From the NCBI GenBank assembly GCA_052034585.1, contig JBPOIJ010000035.1, forward strand, positions 62,001-126,000: DNA of 64,000 nucleotides, read 5' to 3'. Shown one piece after another: positions 7,615 through 16,333 of the stretch. Within the stretch, counting starts at the first letter, position 1, and each line of letters starts with the position of its first letter. Source of the DNA: Xiheimicrobium sp052034585. GTDB lineage: Bacteria; Myxococcota; Myxococcia; Myxococcales; Myxococcaceae. A program made the translations under genes and the position numbers. The notes below the pieces were generated by a model. The model saw nothing but the letters and a program-made list of their open reading frames with translations, had not been told where the DNA came from and did no database searches.

Positions 7615-8817
7615 ATGGAGCCCCCGCTCCTCCAACCGCCCGTCTCCAAGTCGGATGCTCACCGCGCCTTGGTGCTCGCCTCGATCTGCAACCAACGGGT
7701 GAAGGTACCGAAGGAACTCCCGCGCGACGTCGAGGTGCTCTCGGCGGGACTCGCCACGCTCGAGACCCACGGCGCGCGAATCGACTGTCTCGACGCCGGA
7801 GCGCCTTTTCGATTTCTCCTCACCCAAGCCGCGCTCGTCAGAAACGGAAACATCGAGTTCACCGGCACCACCCGCCTCGCCGAGCGCCCGCATGGTCCGC
7901 TCATTCTGGCGCTCGAACGTTCGCTCGACGTTCGAATCGTTCCCCACCCGGTCGCCTGGCCCTTGAAGGTCGAAGTGCGCAGTGATCGGTTCGACGGCGC
8001 GTTTCGAATCGAGGGCGCGGAGTCGAGCCAGTTCGCTTCGAGCCTGCTCCTGGGCGCCGCGAAGCTCGTGCACGACGGACACTCGCCGGTCTCGGTCACC
8101 ATCGAGGGACCGCTCGCGAGCGCCGGCTACCTCGAGCTCACCGTGCATTGGCTGCGCGCGTTCGGGTTCACCGTCGACGCTCGGAGCGGGAGCTTCACCG
8201 TCGGCCATTTCGCCGCCGTCGCGTCGCCTCCCTCGATCCCCGGCGACTGGAGCTCGCTCACCGTGCTCCTCCCGCTCGCCTGGAAGTACGGCTGCGCGGT
8301 CGAAGGCGCCGAGCTCGACGCGCTCCATCCCGATCGTCGGTTCGCCACCTGCCTCGAAGACGCCGGCCTGTCGCTCGTCGGCACCGCGCAGCGCCTCGAG
8401 GTGAAAGGCGTGCTCCGGCGTGGCCTCTCCGTCGATGCCTCACGCTGTCCCGACTCGATGCCCGCGCTCGTCGCCCTGGCGCTGGTCGCTCCCGAGCGCT
8501 CGGTCTTCACCCACTGCAACGTCCTCCGGCTCAAGGAGAGCGATCGACTCGACGCGCTCGCCGAGCTGGTGCGCCTCATGGGAGGCCAGGCCGAGGTCGC
8601 GAACGAGACCCTCACCGTCACTCCTTCCAGCCGGACCAGCGGGGCCGTCGTCTTCGACGCGCGCGACGACCATCGGCTGGTGATGGCGGCGGTGGTGGCT
8701 GGGGCCCTCCTCGAGCGAGCCGTCTCGGTGCGGGGCACCCGGGCCGTCGTGAAGAGCTTCCCGAGCTTCTGGCGAGAGGTGGGCAAGCTGGGCCTCACCG
8801 CGCAGGAGGCCGGATGA
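7615..8817 (+). CDS. aroA: EPSP synthase (3-phosphoshikimate 1-carboxyvinyltransferase)
   Basis: A 400-residue enzyme joining phosphoenolpyruvate to shikimate 3-phosphate, somewhat shorter than usual. Active-site blocks remain: PPVSKSDAHRAL (Lys, Ser, Arg), DAGAPFRFLL (where most members have DAGTAxRF), RPHGPLI, AESSQFASSLLL, CPDSMPAL with the catalytic Asp, LRLKESDRL with the Glu, DHRLVMA and KSFPSFW. The ATG at 7615 is chosen because homology starts there; an upstream TTG at 7567 would add 16 unlikely residues. It shares four bases with the next gene. The Ala-Pro change in the DAG motif is close to the region where substitutions alter glyphosate response, but nothing is claimed about that. 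Confidence 0.92.
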   Translation: MEPPLLQPPVSKSDAHRALVLASICNQRVKVPKELPRDVEVLSAGLATLETHGARIDCLDAGAPFRFLLTQAALVRNGNIEFTGTTRLAERPHGPLILALERSLDVRIVPHPVAWPLKVEVRSDRFDGAFRIEGAESSQFASSLLLGAAKLVHDGHSPVSVTIEGPLASAGYLELTVHWLRAFGFTVDARSGSFTVGHFAAVASPPSIPGDWSSLTVLLPLAWKYGCAVEGAELDALHPDRRFATCLEDAGLSLVGTAQRLEVKGVLRRGLSVDASRCPDSMPALVALALVAPERSVFTHCNVLRLKESDRLDALAELVRLMGGQAEVANETLTVTPSSRTSGAVVFDARDDHRLVMAAVVAGALLERAVSVRGTRAVVKSFPSFWREVGKLGLTAQEAG

Positions 8818-10241
8818 AGCAGTACGACGCCGTCGTCATTGGCTCCGGTCCCAACGGGCTCGCCGCCGCAGTCACCTTGGCGCGTGCCGGCCACTCGGTG
8901 AAGGTCTTCGAAGCGCAGCCCACCGTCGGCGGCGGAGCGCGCTCCCTGCCGCTCACGCTCCCCGGCTTCGTTCACGACGTCTGCTCGGCCATTCACCCGC
9001 TCGCGGCGGCGTCACCGTTCTTTTCGTCGTTGCCACTCGAGCGCCATGGCGTTCGCTTCGTGCACTCCGACTTTCCGGTGGTGAGCCCGCTCGACGGTGG
9101 GCAGGCCGCCGTCTTGGAGCGCAGCGTCGAAGGCACCGCCGCCCGGCTCGGGGTGGACGAGCGCGCCTACCTCGCGGTGATGAAGCCCCTCGTCGAGCGC
9201 TTCGAAGAGCTCGCGCCGCTCATCTTCAACCCCCTCACCAGACCGCCGCTCGGAGCCCCGCTCACCGCGCTCCGCTTCGGCCTCGGCGCCCTCGAGAGCG
9301 TGGTCGGCTTCGTCGAGTCGCGCTTCCAGGACCCGCGGACGAAGGCGCTCTTCGGAGGCTGTGCTGCGCACTCCTTCACCCCGCTCACCGCGCCCCTCAC
9401 CAACGCGTTCGGGCTCATCCTCTCGGTGACGGCGCACGTCGTCGGCTGGCCCTTCGTCGAAGGCGGCTCGCAGCGGCTCGTCGACGGGCTCGTGTCGATC
9501 CTCCGCGAGGCGGGCGGCGAGGTGGAGACGAATCACCCGATCGACTCGCTCGCGCAGCTCCCGGCCCACCGCCTCGCCCTGTTCGACACCCACGCGCAGG
9601 TGATGACGAGGGTGTGTGGCGACGCGCTCCCGAGCCTCTATCGCGCGCGGGTCGACCGGTTTCGCCGCGGCCCCGGGGTGTTCAAGCTCGACTACGCGCT
9701 CGACGGCCCGATGCCGTGGGCGAACGCCGAAGCCAGACGAACGTCGTGTCTCCACGTCTGCGGCACCATCGAGGAACTCGCCGAGTCGGAGCGCGCGCCA
9801 GCCGCCGGCCGGGTGCCCGACGTGCCGTACGTGCTGGTCGCTCAGCACTCGCTCTTCGATCGCAGCCGCGCACCCGAGGGCAAGCACACGCTCTGGGCGT
9901 ATTGTCACGTGCCGAACGGCTCCACCGTCGACATGACCGAGCGCATCGAGGCGCAGCTCGAGCGGTTCGCGCCGGGGTTTCGGCGGCTGGTGCTCGCGCG
10001 CCACGCGAAGACCACGGTCGATCTCGAGGCGGGCAACGCGAGCTACCTCGGTGGCGACATCTCGAGCGGCGCGGTCGAAGGCCTCCAGCTCTTCTTCCGG
10101 CCGGTGGTGGGCCTGCCCTACGTCACTCCGAACGAGAAGGTGATCCTCTGCTCGTCCTCGGCGCCTCCCGGGCCCGGCGTTCACGGAATGGTCGGCTTCT
10201 GGGCTGCCCAGGCCGCGCTCGGTCGGCTGCGCGCTCGCTGA
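8814..10241 (+). CDS. FAD-dependent oxidoreductase, CrtI/PYROXD2-like
   Basis: A 475-residue flavoprotein with the N-terminal dinucleotide-binding motif VIGSGPNGLAAAVTLARAG, followed by FEAQPTVGGGARS, and a C-terminal flavin-contact segment SAPPGPGVHGMVGFWAA. The layout is that of phytoene-desaturase-like amine oxidoreductases, closer to the PYROXD2 branch than to classical CrtI by the PGPGVHGM ending. Substrate unknown. The start overlaps the aroA stop (ATGA), so it is co-transcribed with the aromatic operon, which suggests a possible role in metabolism of an aromatic- or isoprenoid-derived compound. It ends one base from the convergent histidine kinase gene. Confidence 0.8.
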   Translation: MKQYDAVVIGSGPNGLAAAVTLARAGHSVKVFEAQPTVGGGARSLPLTLPGFVHDVCSAIHPLAAASPFFSSLPLERHGVRFVHSDFPVVSPLDGGQAAVLERSVEGTAARLGVDERAYLAVMKPLVERFEELAPLIFNPLTRPPLGAPLTALRFGLGALESVVGFVESRFQDPRTKALFGGCAAHSFTPLTAPLTNAFGLILSVTAHVVGWPFVEGGSQRLVDGLVSILREAGGEVETNHPIDSLAQLPAHRLALFDTHAQVMTRVCGDALPSLYRARVDRFRRGPGVFKLDYALDGPMPWANAEARRTSCLHVCGTIEELAESERAPAAGRVPDVPYVLVAQHSLFDRSRAPEGKHTLWAYCHVPNGSTVDMTERIEAQLERFAPGFRRLVLARHAKTTVDLEAGNASYLGGDISSGAVEGLQLFFRPVVGLPYVTPNEKVILCSSSAPPGPGVHGMVGFWAAQAALGRLRAR

Positions 10242-10242
10242 T

Positions 10243-11979
10243 TCAGGCCGCGGTGCGGGTCTCGGCACGCGGGAGCTCGCGCAACACCTCGGCCAGCTTG
10301 TCGAGGCTCAGCGGCTTGCCGAGCAGGCCGTCCATTCCAACCTCGAGACAGCGGGCCTGATCGTCGGTCGTGACCGCGGCCGTCAGGGCGTAGATCGGCG
10401 TCGTGACTCCACGCGCGCGCAGCTCTCGGGTGGCGTCGAAGCCGTCGAGCTCGGGCATGTGACAGTCCATGAGGATCGCGTCGAAGCGCTCGCTCTCGCA
10501 GATCTCCAGGGCGCGCCGGCCGTTTGCCGCCAGCAGCACCGAATGCCCGCCACGCTCGAGGAGCCGCTTGGCGACCAGCTGGTTGATGGCGTTGTCTTCG
10601 ACGAGCAACACCTTGCGCGCGGGCGCGACCCGGAGCCGCTCGCTGCTCACCGTGCGAGGCGCCGCCGTCTCCCGAACTGGAATGGTGACCCGGAACACGC
10701 TCCCCACGCCCAGCTTGCTCTCGAACGACAGCCGCCCGCCCATCGCGTCGACCAGCCGGCGGGTGATCACCAGGCCCAGGCCCGTGCCCCCGAACTTGCG
10801 AGTCGTCGAGGCGTCGGCCTGCACGAAGGGCGTGAAGAGCCGCTGCTGCGTCGCCTCGTCCATGCCGATGCCGGTGTCGCGCACCTCGAGCGTCAGCGCG
10901 CCTTCGATCGCGTCGAGCCGGCACACCACCATGCCGTCGCGGGTGAACTTCACGCCGTTCGAGACGAGGTTGAGCGCCACCTGACGGAACCGCGTCGGAT
11001 CGGTGACGACCCACGCCGGGACGCGGTGACCGATCACCAGCTCGAGCTCGGTGTTCCGCTCCGCGGCCTGCGCCTGGAGGAGATCGATCACCAGCTGGAG
11101 CTGCCCACGCGGCGCGACGGGAGCCGACTCGAGCTCGAGCCGGTTCGACTCGATCTTCGAGAGATCGAGCACGTCGTTGATCACCGCGAGCAAGGTGTCG
11201 GCGCTCTGGCGAATCACCCGCATGCCGTCTCTCACCCGCTCGAGATCTCGCTCGTCCTGGAGCAGGCTGATCATTCCGGTGACGCCGTTGAGCGGGGTCC
11301 TGATCTCGTGGCTGATGGTGGCGAGGAACTCGCTCTTGGCCCGGTTGGCGCGGTCCGCGTCGGCGCGTGCAGTGTCGAGCGCGCGGTTCTTCTCCTCGAG
11401 CCGCACGATGCTGCGCTCGTTCTCGGAGTGGTAGTTGAGCACGAGGAAGAAGAGCGTCATCACCGCGCCGAGCATCGAGGCGGTGCGGATCCCGAAGGTG
11501 GCGTCTTCCTTCAACACCGTCGGCGGCGTGATCCCCTGGTCGATGCAGTAGAGAATGATGCTCATCGTCACCAGGGTGAGCGCGAGCGTCACGTAGCCCG
11601 AACGCCGGCCCCCGACCGTGAGCGCGATGAGCGGCACCGACGACATCCAGAAGACCGAGACGAGCCCGTTCGTGCCGCCCTGGAGCGCGAGCATTCCCGC
11701 GATGCCCAGGCCGACCGAGAGGTAGCCGGTCGAGACGACCCACAAGGGGACGTTGGCCCGCAGCGCCACGAGCGCCGCGACGGTGAGGATCGCGACCGAC
11801 CCGGTCTCGATCGCGCTGAGCCACCGCGCATTCACCACCTGCAGCACCACCGCGGCCACGCAGACGACCGCGATCACCGCGATGACCGCGACGAACTTGC
11901 GGAGCCGTCGGTAGCCGGCGTCCATGGCATCGCCAGCCGCGAGCGACGGGAGCAGGAACTCGACGAGTCGGTCAATCAC
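10243..11979 (-). CDS. Membrane hybrid histidine kinase with receiver domain
   Basis: A 578-residue hybrid sensor kinase. Residues about 25-185 hold about six hydrophobic segments with no extra sensory domain, then a short coiled coil (185-215), HisKA with phospho-His H224 in TISHEIRTPLNG, an HATPase domain (N-box around 336-342, G-box DTGIGMD and GGTGLGL) and a C-terminal receiver with acidic LVEDN, phospho-acceptor D505 in ILMDCHMPELDG and K555 in GKPL. It probably senses something through the membrane helices and passes phosphate from His to its own Asp. No Hpt protein or partner regulator is adjacent, so the output is not known. Confidence 0.92.
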   Translation of the reverse strand: MIDRLVEFLLPSLAAGDAMDAGYRRLRKFVAVIAVIAVVCVAAVVLQVVNARWLSAIETGSVAILTVAALVALRANVPLWVVSTGYLSVGLGIAGMLALQGGTNGLVSVFWMSSVPLIALTVGGRRSGYVTLALTLVTMSIILYCIDQGITPPTVLKEDATFGIRTASMLGAVMTLFFLVLNYHSENERSIVRLEEKNRALDTARADADRANRAKSEFLATISHEIRTPLNGVTGMISLLQDERDLERVRDGMRVIRQSADTLLAVINDVLDLSKIESNRLELESAPVAPRGQLQLVIDLLQAQAAERNTELELVIGHRVPAWVVTDPTRFRQVALNLVSNGVKFTRDGMVVCRLDAIEGALTLEVRDTGIGMDEATQQRLFTPFVQADASTTRKFGGTGLGLVITRRLVDAMGGRLSFESKLGVGSVFRVTIPVRETAAPRTVSSERLRVAPARKVLLVEDNAINQLVAKRLLERGGHSVLLAANGRRALEICESERFDAILMDCHMPELDGFDATRELRARGVTTPIYALTAAVTTDDQARCLEVGMDGLLGKPLSLDKLAEVLRELPRAETRTAA

Positions 11980-12139
11980 GGGGTCCCCTACCTCTTGATC
12001 AAGTAACGAGGAGACCTCACCTTGAGCGAGAGAGAAAGATCACGATCGTCTCCACCCTGGTTCATTCGTGACCCGCACGCCCTTCTCCGTGATTTCTCGA
12101 AGTGCGAGAGGCGCCCTGTAAATCGAAACGACATGGAAC

Positions 12140-12168
12140 CTGGAAACTCCAGATCGACGCGCGTCGAT
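12140..12168. promoter_or_regulatory. Two abutting perfect palindromes
   Basis: CTGGA-AAC-TCCAG (12140-12152) is followed with no gap by the 16-base perfect palindrome ATCGACGCGCGTCGAT (12153-12168). They sit in the 286-base divergent region between the hybrid kinase gene and a small membrane-protein gene. They could be operators or form RNA hairpins. The rest of that region shows no gene or other clear signal. Confidence 0.45.
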
Positions 12169-12265
12169 GTTCCACCTGTCTCCTTCAGATCCAGGCTGCG
12201 CCGCTCCAACTCGTTGATCGCAGGCGACTCTCGAGTGGCCTGCGGCTCGCATCGGGGCCCCGGCC

Positions 12266-12571
12266 ATGGATACCCTCGGTGATCGCCTCGTTTCGATGAT
12301 GGATGACAAGCGCTTTCGTGCCTTCGCGATCTCGCTTGGAGCCATTCTCCTCAGCGTCTCGATGGGCTTCCTGATGGCGTCGAAGCGGCCACCGCGCTCG
12401 ATCGAGGTGGGCAAGGTGATGCCCGACGTGCCGGCCAACATCCCCATCATGCGCTACATGCCGTACCCCGACTGGCGAGTGCTCGAGCTGCGCGCCGCGC
12501 TGCCGATGGCGAAGATCAGCTCGACCAACGCCGCCGCTCGCTCGGGCGCTGCGATGTTGAGCCGCCGCTGA
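12266..12571 (+). CDS. Small single-pass membrane protein, unknown
   Basis: A 101-residue protein with one strong hydrophobic segment at about residues 20-38 (FAISLGAILLSVSMGFLMA), flanked by Lys/Arg, and a Pro/Met-rich tail. Codon use is GC-rich in third positions like neighbouring genes, which supports it being real. A second Met at residue 11 is an alternative start. I recognise no family. It is divergent from the hybrid histidine kinase and ends ten bases before a convergent gene. Confidence 0.6.
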   Translation: MDTLGDRLVSMMDDKRFRAFAISLGAILLSVSMGFLMASKRPPRSIEVGKVMPDVPANIPIMRYMPYPDWRVLELRAALPMAKISSTNAAARSGAAMLSRR

Positions 12572-12580
12572 GCGCGAACC

Positions 12581-13159
12581 TCAGAACGCAACGAGCGTGA
12601 CGCCTTCGACGCGCGGCCTCGTGAGGTCGACGAGCGGAGGCACTGCGAACGCCACCAGCGCGCTCCCGGTGATCAGGAAGGGCAACGCCGGCATCAGCAC
12701 CCCCGCCGCCAGCGTCACCAGCCACGCCGCTCCCACCACCACGAAGATCACCGCGCCGATGAGGATCGCGCGACGCTGCGCGCTCAGCGTGGGCTCGAAG
12801 AGCCTGCCCGGGCCGATGATGCCCATCCCGTAGCCGATCGCTCCACCGATGGCGGCGCCCACTCGCAGCATCGTGTTCGCGAGCCGCGGCGCCGGAAGCC
12901 CAAACCCGTTGGGGACGAAGAGCGGCGGAGTGACGAGGAGATCGGCCAGGTACCCGACGGCGAACCCGAGCACGACTCCGATTCCCGTCCCGGTGGCGGT
13001 TCCTCCCGCAGCGCTCAACGGCGCGATGAGGGTGCGCACCAGCCGCTCGCGCGGGCTCGGTGGTTCCTCGAGGAGCTTCATCGAGCGTGGCGCGTCTGCC
13101 GTCGGAACCGACGCTGGGAGCGCCAGCTGGCCGGCCACCCAGAGGGCCACGAGGCCCAT
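12581..13159 (-). CDS. Polytopic membrane protein, unknown
   Basis: A 192-residue protein with a possible signal-anchor at the N-terminus and several later hydrophobic segments rich in Gly and Ala (about 55-75, 93-117, 133-152, 155-175). No named domain is recognised. It starts two bases after the stop of the LarA-like gene upstream and so belongs to the same transcript; a role linked to that protein, such as transport, is only a guess from position. Confidence 0.65.
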   Translation of the reverse strand: MGLVALWVAGQLALPASVPTADAPRSMKLLEEPPSPRERLVRTLIAPLSAAGGTATGTGIGVVLGFAVGYLADLLVTPPLFVPNGFGLPAPRLANTMLRVGAAIGGAIGYGMGIIGPGRLFEPTLSAQRRAILIGAVIFVVVGAAWLVTLAAGVLMPALPFLITGSALVAFAVPPLVDLTRPRVEGVTLVAF

Positions 13160-13161
13160 CG

Positions 13162-14775
13162 TCAGAGCTTCACGTCCGTCTGGAGGATCGGCGGAATCTT
13201 CACGAACGAGATGCTCGCTCCGCGACCCATGAAGCCGCGCGCCTCTTCGATCGCCTCGGAGAGGGTGTCGGTGCGATCCCACCCCATGATGGCCGGCACG
13301 TGGTTGTTCTCGGCGCCCGCGGCGATCACCTTGCCGACGTGCTGCCGTCCGTTCTCGCCCCAGTACCACATGTAGAAGGGGTGAGCGCCGTGGTACGCGT
13401 GGCCCTTGCGGTAGAGGTGCACGTACGAGGGGTTCTTCGCGAACTCGCGCTCGTACTTGTGCTCGAGCTTCATCGCGTCGCGCGTCTCGGGCAGCAGGCG
13501 ATTGAAGAACTCGATGTACGGCGCGTGGTGCTCGGGGTCGAACTCGTCGTAGCAGGGGTGGGTGAAGATGATGACGCCGCCCTTCTTCACCAACGGAATG
13601 CCGCGGTTCAGGTTGTAGAGGTAGCCGAGCGCCATCACCTGCACGAGCAACGGGTTCAAGATGCTGTTCACGTTGTAGGGCGAGACGTACGGCATGCCGA
13701 AGATGACGATGTCGCTCTGCCCCTGCACCGGCACCGAGTACTGCTTCCACGACATCTCGAGCGTCTTGGCGTGCGTCGGCTCGGTCGCGCCCGCGAACAC
13801 GCCCGTCACCTCGTAGGGCGCGTAGATGTTGAAGAACATCTTCCGCTTCATCGCCCGCGGCATCTTCGAGAGCGCGTACTTGAAGGACTGGAGCTTCAGC
13901 CGATCGAACTCGGTGAAGTCCTCTTCCTTCTTCATCAAGAAGCCCACCGGCTCCTCGAACATGCGGTTGTTGATGGTGGTCTCGATGTGGAAGACCTTCA
14001 CGTTCTTGTCGATGACCCGGCCGATGCGCTCGGTGGACCGGTGCAGCTGGCTCCGCGCGGGCTCCATGTACGAGTCGGAGTCGCGAATCGTCTGGGCGTT
14101 GTGGTGCGCGCGCAGCGACTCGTAGTTCGTCAGCCCAGTGCCCACCGACTTGTGCCCGCCGTCCATCGGCACGAGGTTGATGTTCGCGTAGATGACGAGA
14201 TCGGACTCGGCGGCGCGGCGGTTGATGGCGACGACTTCGTTGTGGCTGGTGCGCTCGAGCTCGACGATGCCGTCGGGGTCTTCGGCGTCGTGGTTGTAGT
14301 ACCGGTCGGGGTAGAACGAGTCGAAGATCTTCTCGCCCACCATGCGCTTCATCTCCGCCTCGGTCATGCGGCGGTGGAGCGCGTTGGCGATGACGAGGTG
14401 CACGTCGTCGACGCCGGAATCGGCGAGCAGCTCGAGCACGATCTCCAGCACCGACTGGCGCACGTCGGGCGTCTTCATCGGCGGCAGCGGCAACGAGATG
14501 TCGTCGAGCGCCACCGTCACCTTCATGCCCGGCTGGAGCAGCGCGTGCAGCGGGTCCATGCCCTCGGGGTGGTTGATGGCGTAGCGGATCGCCGCCTTCA
14601 GGTTGGGCACGCCCTCGAGCGGAGGTCGGGCGCAGATGACCCGCGTCCCCACCGGCAGGTCTTCGACCCAGAAGTCCTCTCCGTAGAACATCACGCGGGG
14701 CGGGCTGCCCTTCTCGGTGATGATGATGTGGCTCTCTTCGTCGTAGAGCTTCTTGAGGGTCTTCAGGGGACGCAT
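13162..14775 (-). CDS. LarA-like (lactate racemase family, DUF2088) protein
   Basis: A 537-residue cytosolic protein related to the nickel-pincer lactate racemase LarA. The N-terminal domain has an Asp pair in VALDDISLP (residues 91-92) and a His in NALHRRMTE (H134); a second His lies in TSHNEVVAINRR. LarA carries an Arg after the Asp (DDxTRP) that holds lactate; here the equivalent is Leu (DDISLP), so another 2-hydroxyacid or an unrelated substrate is more likely. No larB, larC or larE cofactor genes are in the window. The protein is about 100 residues longer than LarA. It is first of a two-gene operon with a membrane protein. Confidence 0.75.
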   Translation of the reverse strand: MRPLKTLKKLYDEESHIIITEKGSPPRVMFYGEDFWVEDLPVGTRVICARPPLEGVPNLKAAIRYAINHPEGMDPLHALLQPGMKVTVALDDISLPLPPMKTPDVRQSVLEIVLELLADSGVDDVHLVIANALHRRMTEAEMKRMVGEKIFDSFYPDRYYNHDAEDPDGIVELERTSHNEVVAINRRAAESDLVIYANINLVPMDGGHKSVGTGLTNYESLRAHHNAQTIRDSDSYMEPARSQLHRSTERIGRVIDKNVKVFHIETTINNRMFEEPVGFLMKKEEDFTEFDRLKLQSFKYALSKMPRAMKRKMFFNIYAPYEVTGVFAGATEPTHAKTLEMSWKQYSVPVQGQSDIVIFGMPYVSPYNVNSILNPLLVQVMALGYLYNLNRGIPLVKKGGVIIFTHPCYDEFDPEHHAPYIEFFNRLLPETRDAMKLEHKYEREFAKNPSYVHLYRKGHAYHGAHPFYMWYWGENGRQHVGKVIAAGAENNHVPAIMGWDRTDTLSEAIEEARGFMGRGASISFVKIPPILQTDVKL

Positions 14776-14956
14776 CGCGGGCGCTTTTGGCCGTGAGGGG
14801 GAGGCAGGTCAAGCCTCCTGCGTGGACTCGTCGTTCAGCGTGTGCGGTCGCGGCGGAACCTCGACCATTTCGTCGACGCTTTTCTTCCCGTCCCGATTGA
14901 GCGGGACGCGGCCGTGTCCTGAAGAGGCGTTCGCCATTCCACACAGAGGAGCGAGC

Positions 14957-16327
14957 ATGACCCGCCTGGAGTTCATCGAGGGTTCGTCGAGCAAGTTCTG
15001 GGAGACCGAGGTGAAGGGGAAGTCCCTCGTCACCCGTTTCGGTCGAATCGGCGGCGAAGCACGCATGACCGAGAAGCGTTTTGCGTCGCCCCAGCTCGCT
15101 CAGGCCGAACTCGCGAAGCTCGTCGCGCAGAAGGAAAAGAAGGGCTACCTCCATTCCACTCGCGCGAAGCCGGCGCACGGCACGGCGCCCGCCGTTTCCC
15201 CCAGGCTCTCCACGCCGGCCGCACCGCTGAAGCATGCGTGGAGCGGCCCGCTCGTGAAGCCGAAGGGCGACGAACGCCGAGTCGACCGTCGGCCACTCGT
15301 CACTGGCGACGTCGTCATCTCGCGGGCGGACGAGTCGGACCACCACGAACTCGTCTGCGCAGATCGATTGACCGGCAAGCCTCGTTGGGTCCTCGCTCCC
15401 GAAGACGTTGCGAGCACCAACTTCGGCCTCTTTGCTCCGATGAGCGGAGTGATGGTCGCTCACGGCGAGCTGCTCCTCGTCCCGACGAAGTACTCGGTCG
15501 TGGCGGTGAACCTCTCGAGCGGGAAGGTGAAGTGGAGGGTGGAGGAGCGGGTCGATCTCTCGGAACCGTCGGCCATCGTCGTGCACGACGGCTCCGCCTG
15601 GCGAACGCTTGGGACGAAGCTCACCGAGATTCCGCTCGGCAAACCCAAGCTCGAGAGCCACTTCACGGTTCCCTCGTCGAGCCGCTTCTTCGGCGGGCTT
15701 CACGCTGACGAAGAGACCCTCGTCGTGATGGCGAACAAGCGTTTCCTCGGGGTGTCGTGGAAGAACCCGAAGAAGGCTTCGTGGAACCGGAGCAGCGCCG
15801 AGCTCGCGTTCCCCGGAGTCGGGTTCACCACCGACCTCGTGATTCTCCCACTCTGCTTCGCACCTCACGGCTTCCACAGCGGCGTCTGCGCGGTCGACCG
15901 GGAGAAGGGCAAGGAGCGCTGGTGCGTCGGCCTCACCAGGATCGAGGACCAGGAGAAGCGGTGGGGCATCACCGAGCTGGCCGTCGTCGACGGAACGGTG
16001 CTGGTGAAGGACTGGGGCGGGCACCTCCTCCGCCTCGACGCGCAGAGCGGCGCGACGCTGTGGGAGGCGAAACCCTCGACTCGACCGAGCGGGCGCCGTG
16101 GGCCGCATGGCCGCTTCGCCGTGGGAGAGGGGACCGTCTACAGCGTTCAAGTCGATGGCTCGAAGACGCTGCTCGTCGCGCTCGACCTCTCGACCGGCAA
16201 GGAGCTGTATCGGCTCCCGACTCCGAAGAACGACACCTTCAGCACCGCGAGCCGCCCCATCTTCCACGAAGGGTGGCTCTACGTTCAGGGCCGCGCGGCG
16301 CTCCACGCCTTCGGGGCGGCGCGGTGA
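14957..16327 (+). CDS. WGR-domain protein fused to PQQ-like beta-propeller
   Basis: A 456-residue protein without signal peptide. Residues 1-65 form a WGR domain, with KFWETEV, LVTRFGRIG and a KKGY near its end; this module is known from PARP1 and bacterial MolR-type proteins, where it can bind DNA or proteins. Residues about 95-456 are a beta-propeller with repeats such as CADRLTGKPRWVL, AVNLSSGKVKWRV, AVDREKGKERWCV and RLDAQSGATLWEA, typical of PQQ-like propellers. The ATG at 14957 follows AGGAG and is chosen over earlier in-frame codons. The combination suggests a cytosolic scaffold or sensor; no enzyme activity is evident. Confidence 0.85.
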   Translation: MTRLEFIEGSSSKFWETEVKGKSLVTRFGRIGGEARMTEKRFASPQLAQAELAKLVAQKEKKGYLHSTRAKPAHGTAPAVSPRLSTPAAPLKHAWSGPLVKPKGDERRVDRRPLVTGDVVISRADESDHHELVCADRLTGKPRWVLAPEDVASTNFGLFAPMSGVMVAHGELLLVPTKYSVVAVNLSSGKVKWRVEERVDLSEPSAIVVHDGSAWRTLGTKLTEIPLGKPKLESHFTVPSSSRFFGGLHADEETLVVMANKRFLGVSWKNPKKASWNRSSAELAFPGVGFTTDLVILPLCFAPHGFHSGVCAVDREKGKERWCVGLTRIEDQEKRWGITELAVVDGTVLVKDWGGHLLRLDAQSGATLWEAKPSTRPSGRRGPHGRFAVGEGTVYSVQVDGSKTLLVALDLSTGKELYRLPTPKNDTFSTASRPIFHEGWLYVQGRAALHAFGAAR

Positions 16328-16333
16328 ACGCAC

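Noticed and set aside
10459..12006. A 515-codon plus-strand open frame opposite the hybrid kinase
   Set aside because: Composition is Arg/His/Glu-rich without any domain, and the minus strand encodes a complete hybrid histidine kinase.
11980..12265. Short open frames in the divergent region around 12.0-12.3 kb
   Set aside because: They lack ribosome sites and third-position GC bias; the region is better seen as regulatory.
12581..16333. A 1,250-codon open frame on the minus strand
   Set aside because: It runs through the LarA-like and WGR genes in other frames; only its last 192 codons, the small membrane protein, look real. Long open shadows are expected at this GC content.
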